Origin: Nocardia niigatensis NBRC 100131
GTDB lineage: Bacteria > Actinomycetota > Actinomycetes > Mycobacteriales > Mycobacteriaceae
Length of the DNA stretch: 64,000 nt
Assembly: GCF_000308655.1 (NCBI RefSeq)
Contig: NZ_BAGC01000033.1
Span: forward strand, 186,001-250,000
Reading direction: 5' to 3'
Below are positions 7,153-14,891 of the stretch, piece after piece. A program made the position numbers and the translations under genes. Position 1 is the stretch's first letter; each line of letters opens with the position of its first letter. The notes under the pieces were generated by a model. That model worked only from the letters and a program-made list of their open reading frames with translations, had not been told where the DNA came from and ran no database searches.

Positions 7153-9354
7153 ATGAACGACAACCACCAGCAGTCGCACCCGTCCGGCCCCCCGCCGCTC
7201 CCGCCCACGGCCGACCCGCAACCATGGACGCCGCCGCCCCCGGCCAATGACCAGGCCCAAGGCGGCCTCCCACCCGCACAGCCGCCGCACCCCGGTGGCC
7301 CCGGCACGGGAGCGCCTGTCCCGCCGCCCCTTCCGGGCACCGTCCCGCCGATGCCGCAGCCTGGCGCGACTCCGCCGGGCGGCGTACCCCCGCAGACATG
7401 GGGCGCGCCTCCGCAACTTCCGCCCACCGGAGTGGGACAGGGCGGGGTCTCTCCGATGCAGCAGCCTGGATCGATGCCGCCGCGGCAGGGTTTCGCGCCG
7501 CAGCCCGGGGATGTTGCTGGGCCGGGGACCATTGCGCCGCCGCCACTTCCGGGATCGGGAGGTCCGGCGGGTCCGCCGCCGCTGCCAGGTGGCGGGATCG
7601 GTCGACCAGGAGGCGTTCAGTCGCCGCAGAACTTTGGACCGCCGAGTGGTGCTGCTGGGCCGGGAACTGTTGCGCCGCCGCTTCCGGGATCCGGGGCTCC
7701 GGCTGGGCCGCCGCCCCTTCCTCCCGCTGGAGTGGGGCAGGTCGGAGCTTCTCCGATGCCGCAGCCTGGATCGATGCCGCCGCAGCAGGGTTTCGCACCG
7801 CAGGTCGGCGCTGCCGCTGGGCCGGGAACTATCGCGCCGGAGCCCGGGGCTGCCATTGGGTCGGGAACTGTTGCACCGCCGCCGCTTCCGGGCTCCGGAG
7901 GTCCGGCGGGTCCGCCGCCGTTGCCGGGTGCTGGTAGCGGTCGACCAGAGGGTGTTCAGTCGCCGCAGAACTTTGGGCCGACCAGTGGCGCTGCTGGCGG
8001 GCCGGGAACTGTTGCGCCGCCGCTGCTCGGTGGGGTCGGGGCGGGACAGCCGGTGGGGGCTATGGCGCAGCCGGTGATCGTGGCGCCGGTGCTCGTGCCG
8101 GGTGTGGCTGCCCCGGGCCCGGGTGAGCCGGATGGTGCTGTGCCGCAGGGGGATCCGGTGGTGCCGGATCGGGCTATGCTGCATCAGACGGAGTTGACTC
8201 GGACGTATCCGTGTTCCTCTTGTGGGGCGCAGTTGGTGTTCGATCCGGTGGGGCAGGATTTGTTGTGCCCGAGTTGTGGGAATCGGACGCCGGTGACGGC
8301 GCCGGATGTGCCGGTGCAGGCTCGGGAGTTGGGGCCCGCTATTGCGGCGTTGCGGGAGTTGCAGGCGCATGCGGCGGGGCCGCAGGTGACGGGGGAGCGG
8401 GAGGTGAAGTGCCAGAACTGTGGTGGGACAACCGGGTTCACCGGAAGTCTCACCGCTACTCGGTGCCCGTACTGCGCCACGCCCATTCAGCGTGATGATG
8501 TGCACAATGCGCCGGCGCGGTTGCCGGTGGACGGTGTGGTGCCGTTCCTGGTGGGGGAGAAGCAGGCTCGCGAACTGGTCGAGAAGTGGGTGTCGGGGCG
8601 GTGGTTCGCGCCATCGAACTTCCGGAAGTATCGGCGGATCGGGGCTTTCTCCAGCCTGTACACCGCGTATTTCACCTATGACGCCGATACCCAGAGCTGG
8701 TACCAGGGCGAGCGCGGTGACGACTATCAGGTGCGGGTCGGGACGGATTCGGACGGTGAGCCGGTCTACGAGACCCGGACTCGCTGGTATCCGGTGGCGG
8801 GCGAGGTCGCCAATGATTTCGCCGATCTGCCGGTGCTGGCCAACGACAATATGAACCGTGAGCGGATTCGGTCGCTGGAGCCGTGGCCGGTCGAGCAGGC
8901 GCGCGCCTATTCACCGGAATTCGTGGCCGGGCACCTGTGCCGGACCTACGACAGCGACGCCGAGCAGTCGTTCCCGGAAGCGCAGCAGCGGATGGAATCG
9001 GCGATCGAATCGACCGTGCGCGGCGATATCGGCGGTGACCATCAGCGGATCCACCAGTTGAACACCAACTGGAACTGGCTGGCGTACAAGCATCTGCTGC
9101 TGCCGATCTGGCTGCTGACGGTCGTCTACATGGACAAGCCGTACCAGGTGTACATCAACGGCCTCACCGGCCAGGTGTCCGGTGACCGCCCGTGGAGCAA
9201 GGTGAAGATCATCGCCGCGATCCTGGCGGTGCTCGCGATCATCCTGGCGGTGGTCCTGGTGTACAGCAAGGTGCACGGCCACCACACGCCGGCGCATCCC
9301 ACCGGACCCGTCCGCTCCACCGTCGCCCCGCCGCACCCGACCACTCATCGCTGA
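7153..9354 (+). CDS. Double zinc-ribbon membrane protein with long proline/glycine-rich N-terminal region, YdjG-like
   Basis: A 733-residue protein. The first ~340 residues are low-complexity Pro/Gly/Ala sequence containing a duplicated ~100-residue block. Two treble-clef zinc ribbons follow: CSSCG with CPSCG (about 354-377) and CQNCG with CPYC (about 420-441). A conserved region then ends with LLLPIWLLTVVYMDKPYQVY, and a transmembrane helix lies at about 684-706 before a short extracytoplasmic tail. The C-terminal half matches the family often labelled 'TFIIB-type zinc ribbon' or 'primosomal protein N'-like', to which Bacillus YdjG belongs; it is not a helicase. It probably works with the SPFH protein upstream. 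Third-position base use shifts noticeably in the repeat region. Confidence 0.75.
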   Translation: MNDNHQQSHPSGPPPLPPTADPQPWTPPPPANDQAQGGLPPAQPPHPGGPGTGAPVPPPLPGTVPPMPQPGATPPGGVPPQTWGAPPQLPPTGVGQGGVSPMQQPGSMPPRQGFAPQPGDVAGPGTIAPPPLPGSGGPAGPPPLPGGGIGRPGGVQSPQNFGPPSGAAGPGTVAPPLPGSGAPAGPPPLPPAGVGQVGASPMPQPGSMPPQQGFAPQVGAAAGPGTIAPEPGAAIGSGTVAPPPLPGSGGPAGPPPLPGAGSGRPEGVQSPQNFGPTSGAAGGPGTVAPPLLGGVGAGQPVGAMAQPVIVAPVLVPGVAAPGPGEPDGAVPQGDPVVPDRAMLHQTELTRTYPCSSCGAQLVFDPVGQDLLCPSCGNRTPVTAPDVPVQARELGPAIAALRELQAHAAGPQVTGEREVKCQNCGGTTGFTGSLTATRCPYCATPIQRDDVHNAPARLPVDGVVPFLVGEKQARELVEKWVSGRWFAPSNFRKYRRIGAFSSLYTAYFTYDADTQSWYQGERGDDYQVRVGTDSDGEPVYETRTRWYPVAGEVANDFADLPVLANDNMNRERIRSLEPWPVEQARAYSPEFVAGHLCRTYDSDAEQSFPEAQQRMESAIESTVRGDIGGDHQRIHQLNTNWNWLAYKHLLLPIWLLTVVYMDKPYQVYINGLTGQVSGDRPWSKVKIIAAILAVLAIILAVVLVYSKVHGHHTPAHPTGPVRSTVAPPHPTTHR
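7432..8030 (+). repeat. In-frame tandem duplication of about 300 bases
   Basis: Bases 7432-7731 and 7732 to about 8030 encode related ~100-residue blocks. Both begin VGQ(G/V)G(V/A)SPM(Q/P)QPGSM and contain GVQSPQNFG and GPGT(I/V)APP. The second copy carries a short extra segment (about 13 residues). The phase is kept, so the duplication lengthens the low-complexity arm without breaking the gene. Confidence 0.8.
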
Positions 9355-9375
9355 CCCCACGAAAGTGAGCCGACC

Positions 9376-9876
9376 ATGTTGATCGTCGTGCTGATCGTGC
9401 TGATCCTGATCGCGGCCGCGGTGGGCGGCGTCATGCTGGTGTCCTCCCGCCAGAAGACCGCGACCGCGGCCGCCAACCAGGTCGTTCCGGGCGCTCCCAC
9501 CCGGGCCCCCGCCTCGTGGGCGGGCTCGCACGACCCGGAGCCGCGCCTGCACCGCCGCCTGCGCGACGCCATGCGGGCCCTGCACACCGCCGGCGCCCTC
9601 GACGACGGCGCCACCATCGTGCTGCGCGCCGAACTCGAGCAGGCCGCGCTGGCCTGGGACGACCGCCTGGTCGCCATGGCCGCCCTGCCCGCCGCCGCCC
9701 GCGGCGACCAGGTGGCGACCGCGACCACGGCGGTGGAATCCATCGAAGCGGCGGTGGCACAGTATGTCTCGGCCGCCACCCAGCGGACCGCCGCCGAGGT
9801 GAACGCGGGAATGAACGCGGCCCGCGCGCAGCTCGAGATCCAGGCCGAGATCCGGAAGTCCCTCGAAGCGGGCTGA
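9376..9876 (+). CDS. Small single-pass membrane protein with helical cytoplasmic domain
   Basis: A 166-residue protein beginning 21 bases after the zinc-ribbon gene, so part of the same transcript. Residues about 2-24 form one strongly hydrophobic helix (VVLIVLILIAAAVGGVMLV). The rest is Ala-rich and predicted helical, with an LRDAMRALHTAG segment and a C-terminal helix ending EIRKSLEAG. No family is recognised with confidence. Its position suggests a partner of the SPFH/zinc-ribbon pair at the membrane, perhaps filling the place of a PspA-like or YdjH-like component, but no specific similarity supports that. Confidence 0.75.
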   Translation: MLIVVLIVLILIAAAVGGVMLVSSRQKTATAAANQVVPGAPTRAPASWAGSHDPEPRLHRRLRDAMRALHTAGALDDGATIVLRAELEQAALAWDDRLVAMAALPAAARGDQVATATTAVESIEAAVAQYVSAATQRTAAEVNAGMNAARAQLEIQAEIRKSLEAG

Positions 9877-9892
9877 GTCCCGGGAAAGGCTG

Positions 9893-10285
9893 CGGCCCCG
9901 CGGTACCGGCCCGGCTGCCTACTACGCGACCGCCCGGTGGCTACGGTCCGCCTACACCGACTTGCGGTGGGACATCCACGAGGTGGCCGTCGACGGCGAC
10001 CTCGTGGCCCTGCACACCACCATGCACGGCCGTCAGATCGGTACGTTCCTCGTCTACGGGCCGGATGCCCAACCGGTGCAGGCGATGCCGTCGCTCGGGA
10101 AGACCTTCACCGTCATCCAGTCGCACTGGATCCGCATCGCCGACGGCCAGGTCATCGAACACTGGGCGAACCGCGACGACCTCGGCCAGGCCACCCAACT
10201 CGGCTTGGTCCCACCGACTCCGGTCTACCTGCTGCGCATGCGCCGCGCGTTGAGCGAGGCCCGCAAGGCGACGCACGGACACTGA
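9893..10285 (+). pseudogene. 5'-truncated SnoaL-like (NTF2-fold) ester cyclase remnant
   Basis: The frame encodes AYYATARWLRSAYTDLRW, then HEVAVDGDLVALHTTMHGR and SHWIRIADGQVIEHWANRDD. This is the C-terminal two thirds of a SnoaL-like polyketide-cyclase/ester-cyclase family protein. The first ~40 residues are missing: the frame runs upstream into the preceding gene without an ATG or GTG, and the only initiator near the domain is TTG at 9962. It directly abuts the end of the small membrane protein gene, so a deletion probably joined the two. It is likely non-functional, although a 107-residue product from TTG cannot be excluded. Confidence 0.65.
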
Positions 10286-10302
10286 GCACGCGGCCGGCGG
10301 AC

Positions 10303-10998
10303 TCACTCCGCCGGTGAATCCAGTTCCGCCAGTGAGCGAATGACCGTGATCTTGTCGTCGGGGGTGACTGCCGGCCCGCTGCGGACCAGCCAATAGGCCC
10401 GCAGCCCGGCATTTCTGGCCCCGAGCGCGTCCCAGTCGTACCGATCGCCGACATAGGCCACCTGCTCCGGCGGCAGCCCGAGCATCTCGCATCCCGCGCG
10501 GAAGATCGCCGGATCCGGCTTGGCCGCACCGAATTCGTCCGAGCACAGGATGTCGTCCCCGAAGTGGTGCAGCAGCCCGACCGTGCGCAGCTTCCCGACC
10601 TGGTACGGCCGGGAGGCGTTCGAGATGACGCCGAGCGCCATCCGCCCGTCGAACCGCCGCAGGATGGGCGCGGCATCCGGGAATGCCGCCCACGCCGTAT
10701 CCCGGTGTGCCGCATAGCGTCCGAACCAGGCGACCGGGTCGTCGGCCGTCACGTTCAGGTGCGCCAGGAATCGCACGGTGCGCACCGTCTGCTGCGTCTT
10801 GAAGGTGTGCTCACCGGCGAGGAACCGCAGGTACTCTTCCTCCTCGATCGCCCGCCACAGCGTCAGCGCGGCCTCCGGCGACTCGACCCGATCCAGCAGT
10901 TGTTCCGCCGCGAGATGTCGCAGGAACCCGATCCGCACGGTCGCGGAATAGTCGATGAGCGTGTCGTCGATATCGAACAGCACACCGCGAATGCTCAT
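10303..10998 (-). CDS. HAD-superfamily hydrolase (subfamily IA)
   Basis: A 231-residue soluble phosphatase-like protein. Motif I is FDIDDTLIDYS at the N-terminus (nucleophile Asp), motif II is the SNAS segment, and motifs III/IV are KPDPAIF and YVGDRYDWD, where the final acidic residues bind Mg2+. It probably hydrolyses a small phosphate ester; the substrate is unknown and the layout resembles YjjG-like nucleotidases. The ATG at 10996-10998 overlaps the stop codon of the methyltransferase gene by four bases (ATGA), so translation is coupled. A longer frame upstream is antisense to other coding sequence and was not used. Confidence 0.88.
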   Translation of the reverse strand: MSIRGVLFDIDDTLIDYSATVRIGFLRHLAAEQLLDRVESPEAALTLWRAIEEEEYLRFLAGEHTFKTQQTVRTVRFLAHLNVTADDPVAWFGRYAAHRDTAWAAFPDAAPILRRFDGRMALGVISNASRPYQVGKLRTVGLLHHFGDDILCSDEFGAAKPDPAIFRAGCEMLGLPPEQVAYVGDRYDWDALGARNAGLRAYWLVRSGPAVTPDDKITVIRSLAELDSPAE

Positions 10999-11813
10999 GC
11001 CCGCGTACCGATCACCACAGTGGCCCCCATCTCCTCGCATTCCGCGATCCGCGCCGCCAGCCCATGCTCGCGCATGACCTCCGCCGCGACCGGAGCCTGC
11101 TCCTCGCTCTCCTCGACAAGCAGATGCCCACCCGCCCCGAGCCATTCGCCCGCCGCCGTGGCGATCCGCCGCAACACATCCAATCCGTCCACCCCGCCAT
11201 CGAGGGCCCGCCGCGGCTCATGATCGCGCGCTTCGGGTGGCATCCACGCGATCTCCTCCGACGGCACATACGGCGTATTCGCCAGCAGAATGTGCACGCG
11301 CCCACGCAGATCCGCGGGGACCGCATCGAAGAGATCACCCTCGACGACCCGAGCCCCCACCGCGGCGAGATTCTCCCGCGCACAGGCAACCGCCGCCGGT
11401 TCGATGTCCGCCGCCGTCAACTCGACCTGAATGCCTTCTTCTGCAAGTTCTTTCGCAAAAGCCAAACCCAGAGCGCCACAGCCGCAACACATATCGAGGA
11501 CGACCAGTGGCGAATCCTGGAACACGCTGCGGCCCAGGGCAATAGCTTGCTCGACCAGGAAGCTCGTGCGCTGGCGCGGGACGAAGACATCCGGCGCGAC
11601 GGCGACGCGGAGGCCGCGGAATTCCGCCCAGCCCAGGAGATGCTCGAGCGGGAACCCGGCGATGCGCTGTGTGACAAGCGATTCCAGATGGGCGGGGTCG
11701 GTGGCTGCGGTCAGCAGGAGGGCGGCCTCGTCTTCCGCGAAGACGCAGCCGGCCGCGCGGAGCCGCGCGACCAGCGTTTCGGTGGCGGAAGTGGTCACCG
11801 GATCATTGTGCAC
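10995..11813 (-). CDS. PrmC/HemK-like SAM-dependent methyltransferase
   Basis: A 272-residue protein with the PrmC architecture: an N-terminal helical domain containing FPLEHLLGWAEF, then VFVPRQRT, the SAM-binding motif LDMCCGCGALGL (about residues 106-117), and an active-site loop. In PrmC the loop reads NPPY and holds the substrate glutamine; here it is NTPY (179-182). The second position differs, so this is probably a paralogue ('putative protein N5-glutamine methyltransferase') rather than the release-factor enzyme. It is translationally coupled to the HAD gene. An internal GTG six codons in is an alternative start. Confidence 0.82.
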   Translation of the reverse strand: MHNDPVTTSATETLVARLRAAGCVFAEDEAALLLTAATDPAHLESLVTQRIAGFPLEHLLGWAEFRGLRVAVAPDVFVPRQRTSFLVEQAIALGRSVFQDSPLVVLDMCCGCGALGLAFAKELAEEGIQVELTAADIEPAAVACARENLAAVGARVVEGDLFDAVPADLRGRVHILLANTPYVPSEEIAWMPPEARDHEPRRALDGGVDGLDVLRRIATAAGEWLGAGGHLLVEESEEQAPVAAEVMREHGLAARIAECEEMGATVVIGTRA

Positions 11814-11823
11814 GCCCGGACTG

Positions 11824-11840
11824 CCGCCCGGATCGGGCGG
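11824..11840 (-). terminator. Short GC-rich hairpin after the YdcF-like gene
   Basis: A 7-bp perfect stem, CCGCCCG/CGGGCGG with a 3-base loop, lies just downstream of the stop at 11859 on the minus strand. There is no T tract, so terminator function is only possible. Confidence 0.3.
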
Positions 11841-11858
11841 GGTCCGGGCGTGAGGGGA

Positions 11859-12719
11859 TCAGCGTTCGGTGGGGAGCCGCAGGGTGCGGGTGGTGTCGAG
11901 GTAGATGCCGCGCTGGCTGCTGCGGGCGGGCGGGGGCAGCTGGGAGACGAGCTGCTCGAGGGAGGTGGTGGCGCCGATGACCGGGATGCCGGCCACGATG
12001 AAGTCGGCCACCGCGCGGCGAATGTGGTTGGGGGAGGTCACCACAATGGCGCTGGTCGCGCCCGCGTCCCGGAGCATCTGCGCGCCGAACAGCGCGTTCT
12101 GCACGGTCGACCCGGCGCGGTGATCGGCCAGGATGCGGCCGGCGGGAATGCCGTGCCCGACCAGCCAGCCCTGCATGGCCGCCGCCTCGGTGATCCCGTT
12201 CTGCGGGTTGCCGCCGGTCACCAGGATCGGCGACATGGGCGAGGCGATCGCCTGCAGCCAGGCCGCCTGCATCCGGTTCACCAGCTCCGGCCGCATGGTC
12301 CCGTCGGGCAGCAGGCCGTAGCCGAGCACCGCGATGCCGGTCTGTGGTCCCGCGATCGCCGGGATCGGGTTGGGCAGGGTGCCGACCGCGGCGCCGATGG
12401 CCCGGAACAGATTCCGGGTCTCGTCCGCGAGCCGGCCGTCGACGCCGTTGAGCCGGTTCAGCGCCAGCTCGCGGGTGATGATGTCGCCGGTGTAGTCGGA
12501 CCAGATCGCCTGCAGGGCGAGTGCCTGTGCGTCATCGGGTGATTCGTTGAGCAGGTTCCGCAGGTCCGCCAGTCCGGCCGCCTCGTTGCCGGCGGTGAAG
12601 TTGTCCTGCGCGGAGTTGTAGAGCGCCGCGGTGTCCGCGTGCGCGGTGCCGGTGCCGAGGATGGTGAGCGCGGCGGCCGCCGCCGCGAGCAGGATGGGAA
12701 AACGCCTGGCGATCTGCAC
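11859..12719 (-). CDS. Secreted YdcF/SanA-like (DUF218) protein
   Basis: A 286-residue protein from GTG at 12717-12719, chosen because GAAAGG lies nine bases upstream; a GTG at 12746 has no comparable site. The N-terminus is a signal peptide (ARRFPILLAAAAAALTILG, cleavage near AHA). The DUF218 domain begins around GIAVLGYGLLPDGTMRPEL and includes LVTGG, an acidic EAAAMQGWLV segment and VVTSPNHIRRA. DUF218 proteins act at the envelope, and some have been linked to peptidoglycan or vancomycin tolerance; the reaction is unknown. The L,D-transpeptidase nearby fits an envelope theme loosely. Confidence 0.8.
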   Translation of the reverse strand: MQIARRFPILLAAAAAALTILGTGTAHADTAALYNSAQDNFTAGNEAAGLADLRNLLNESPDDAQALALQAIWSDYTGDIITRELALNRLNGVDGRLADETRNLFRAIGAAVGTLPNPIPAIAGPQTGIAVLGYGLLPDGTMRPELVNRMQAAWLQAIASPMSPILVTGGNPQNGITEAAAMQGWLVGHGIPAGRILADHRAGSTVQNALFGAQMLRDAGATSAIVVTSPNHIRRAVADFIVAGIPVIGATTSLEQLVSQLPPPARSSQRGIYLDTTRTLRLPTER

Positions 12720-12977
12720 TGCTGTCGACCTTTCGGAGGGTGTCACGCATCGCTTGCCGGCTATCCATGGAATTAGCTGGCTATTGTCTAGTTACCGAAT
12801 GGGGACACGATACGACTGCCCAAGGCGGTTGTCGGGTATTTGCCGAACGGAATTCGCGGTTTCGGTCGAAGTCATAGCGGGAACGCGCGCGAGGCGTGCC
12901 GTGTCACAGCCAGGCTCCGGACATATCGCCGAACCGCCCGCCGGTGTGCGCGGGCATGGCGCGGTCGGGACTCGGGA

Positions 12978-12983
12978 TAGGCT
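12978..12983 (+). promoter_or_regulatory. -10 box of a leaderless promoter for the folD-like gene
   Basis: TAGGCT lies eight bases before the GTG at 12992. No Shine-Dalgarno sequence lies in between, so transcription probably starts at or very near the initiation codon. Confidence 0.55.
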
Positions 12984-12991
12984 GTGTACCC

Positions 12992-13840
12992 GTGGATACG
13001 ACTTCGCTCATCGGCAAGGAACTCGCCGCCGCCATCAACGCCGACACCAAGCAGCGCGCCGCCGCCCTCGCCGAGACGGGCGCCGCTCCCCGTCTGGCCC
13101 TCGTGATCCCGAACGACGACCCGGCCAGCGCGTGGTACGTGAAGTCCCTCAACCGCGCCGCCGAGCGCAATGGAATCACTTGCGAGAACGTCGATCTCGG
13201 CGTCGACGCCACGGCCGAGCAGATCCGCGCCAAGCTCACCGAGCTGTCGCAGGACCCGTCGGTGGACGCCATCATGCTGCAGACCCCGCTGCCCAAGGGC
13301 GTCGGCCTCGACGACGTCAGCTCGGCCATCGCGGCCGCGAAGGATGTCGACGGCGTCAGCCCGCTGTCGCTCGGCCTGCTGGCAGCGGGCCTCCCGGGCT
13401 TCCCGCCCGCTACCTCGGAGGCGGTGGTGGAATTGGCGAAGTTCCACGAAATCCCGCTCGCCGGTCGGCATGTCGCGGTGGTCGGCCGCTCGAACGTGGT
13501 CGGCAAGCCGCTGCTGCAGTTGCTGCTCGCGGAGAACGCGACCGTCACCATCGCCCACTCCCGCACGACGGATCTGCCCGCGGTCACCTCCGCCGCCGAT
13601 GTCGTCGTCGCCGCGGTCGGCCGTGCGGGCCTCATCACCGCCGACCATGTCCGTGCGGGCGCGGTCGTCATCGACGTGGGTACCAACGAGGACGAGAACG
13701 GCAACATCACCGGCGACGTGAACGCCGCCTCGGTCACCGGCAAGGCCGCCGCCCTCAGCCCCGTCCCCGGCGGCGTCGGCCCCGTCACCACCGCACTGCT
13801 CATGCGTCACGTGGTCCAGGCCGCCGAATCCGCCCGCTGA
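12992..13840 (+). CDS. folD: FolD-family methylene-tetrahydrofolate dehydrogenase lacking the cyclohydrolase lysine
   Basis: A 282-residue protein with the two-domain FolD fold. It retains LQTPLP (substrate loop), KDVDGVSPLS, the NADP-binding VVGRSNVVGKP and the C-terminal PGGVGPVTTALLM. FolD normally makes 5,10-methylene-THF into 5,10-methenyl-THF and then 10-formyl-THF. The conserved Tyr-x-x-x-Lys motif reads YVKSL here (Tyr49, with Leu53 in place of the lysine). In characterised FolD that lysine is needed mainly for the cyclohydrolase step, so this protein may be only a dehydrogenase. A cyclohydrolase-family gene lies 1 kb away. The GTG start has a leaderless -10 box. Confidence 0.85.
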   Translation: MDTTSLIGKELAAAINADTKQRAAALAETGAAPRLALVIPNDDPASAWYVKSLNRAAERNGITCENVDLGVDATAEQIRAKLTELSQDPSVDAIMLQTPLPKGVGLDDVSSAIAAAKDVDGVSPLSLGLLAAGLPGFPPATSEAVVELAKFHEIPLAGRHVAVVGRSNVVGKPLLQLLLAENATVTIAHSRTTDLPAVTSAADVVVAAVGRAGLITADHVRAGAVVIDVGTNEDENGNITGDVNAASVTGKAAALSPVPGGVGPVTTALLMRHVVQAAESAR

Positions 13841-13861
13841 CGAAGCGGGTCAATGAACGAG

Positions 13862-13919
13862 ATCAGGGAGCTCTCGCCGGGGGAATCTGTCCGATTCCCT
13901 GAGCTGAGAGCTCCCTGAT
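13862..13919. terminator. Bidirectional terminator between folD and the L,D-transpeptidase gene
   Basis: A 14-bp perfect outer stem (13862-13875 with 13906-13919) encloses an inner 7-bp stem (GGGAATC 13881-13887 with GATTCCC 13893-13899). It sits between two convergent genes and can serve both. Confidence 0.7.
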
Positions 13920-13945
13920 TCCGTGACTACCGGGGTGAGCTGGGC

Positions 13946-14692
13946 TCACCAGTGTGTCGTGACCGGATCTCCGATGGAGACGTTGTTGTAGTACCACTCG
14001 GCGTCGGCCGGGGCCAGATTGATGCAGCCGTGGCTGACGTTCGAGTTGCCCTGCGAATCGACGGACCACGGGGCGGAGTGGACGTAGACGCCGCCCGAGG
14101 TGAGGCGCTCGGCGAACTCACCGGTGATCAGATAGCCCTCCGGATCGCTGAGCGGGATGCCGATGGTCCGGGAGTCGAAGGTGACCGTGCGCTCGCGGGA
14201 CATCACCGGGAAGGTGCCGACCGGAGTCTCCCGCCCGGGCTTGCCCATCGAGGCGGGCATGGTGCGTGCGACGCCGTCGATCCAGACCGTGAACGTGTGC
14301 GCCGACATGTCCGCGTCGGCTGTGGTGCCGCCATTGGTCTGGAACTTGATGTGCTGGCGTCCGGCGAGGACCGTGATCGGCGAGCGGGTCGGCAGATAGT
14401 TGTCCGGCTGCCACATCAGCTGACGGTCGTCGATCCACGTGTAATGCCCGGCGAGGGAGTTCTGCGCGCGGACGTCGACGGTGCGTTCCGCGGCGGCGCG
14501 ATCGGTGACCGCGGAGGCGAACTGGACGGTCACCGGGGCCGCGATGCCCACCACCTGCCCTGGGCTCGGTGTAATGGCTTGGACCGCTGGGAGATTGGGA
14601 GTTACGAGGGCCGCACCCGCGGCTCCGGTTCCGAACGCGGCCGCCGCGGCGACGGAGCTTGCGACGAACAGAGAGCGAATCGCTTTCCGCAT
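13946..14692 (-). CDS. L,D-transpeptidase (YkuD) with signal peptide and Ig-like domain
   Basis: A 248-residue exported protein. Residues 1-~27 form a signal peptide (KAIRSLFVASSVAAAAAFG...). An Ig-like domain of about 100 residues comes next (TPSPGQVVGIAAPVTVQF), and then the YkuD catalytic domain with the signature SHGCINLAP, in which Cys is the nucleophile and His its partner. Such enzymes make 3-3 cross-links in peptidoglycan in the periplasm. The protein is shorter than the mycobacterial LdtB type because it ends soon after the catalytic motif. It lies between two terminators and is probably monocistronic. Confidence 0.9.
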   Translation of the reverse strand: MRKAIRSLFVASSVAAAAAFGTGAAGAALVTPNLPAVQAITPSPGQVVGIAAPVTVQFASAVTDRAAAERTVDVRAQNSLAGHYTWIDDRQLMWQPDNYLPTRSPITVLAGRQHIKFQTNGGTTADADMSAHTFTVWIDGVARTMPASMGKPGRETPVGTFPVMSRERTVTFDSRTIGIPLSDPEGYLITGEFAERLTSGGVYVHSAPWSVDSQGNSNVSHGCINLAPADAEWYYNNVSIGDPVTTHW

Positions 14693-14839
14693 TCCTGCAT
14701 CCCTTCAAGAGGGGGCTTGGTTCCCCAGACTATGACTTGATCATCAGTCTCATCGGCAAATGTTTCCGGTTCGTGACAATTGTACCGGCGTGGGCGCTTT
14801 GTGAAATTCGGGGTGCCAGGTAGCAGGCCAGAAAATAGC

Positions 14840-14870
14840 TGTGCCCCGTTCCATAACGGAACGGGGCACA
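14840..14870 (-). terminator. Rho-independent terminator after the FTCD/FchA-like gene
   Basis: A 13-bp perfect stem (14840-14852 with 14858-14870), loop ATAAC, followed on the minus strand by GCTATTTTC. It lies 22 bases after the stop of the cyclohydrolase-family gene. Confidence 0.8.
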
Positions 14871-14891
14871 GTGCGGGTGGATTCGAGCCGG

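Noticed and set aside
6964..8505. 513-codon minus-strand frame
   Set aside because: Arg/Ser-rich antisense reading of the proline-rich repeat region of the zinc-ribbon gene; no start signal or family.
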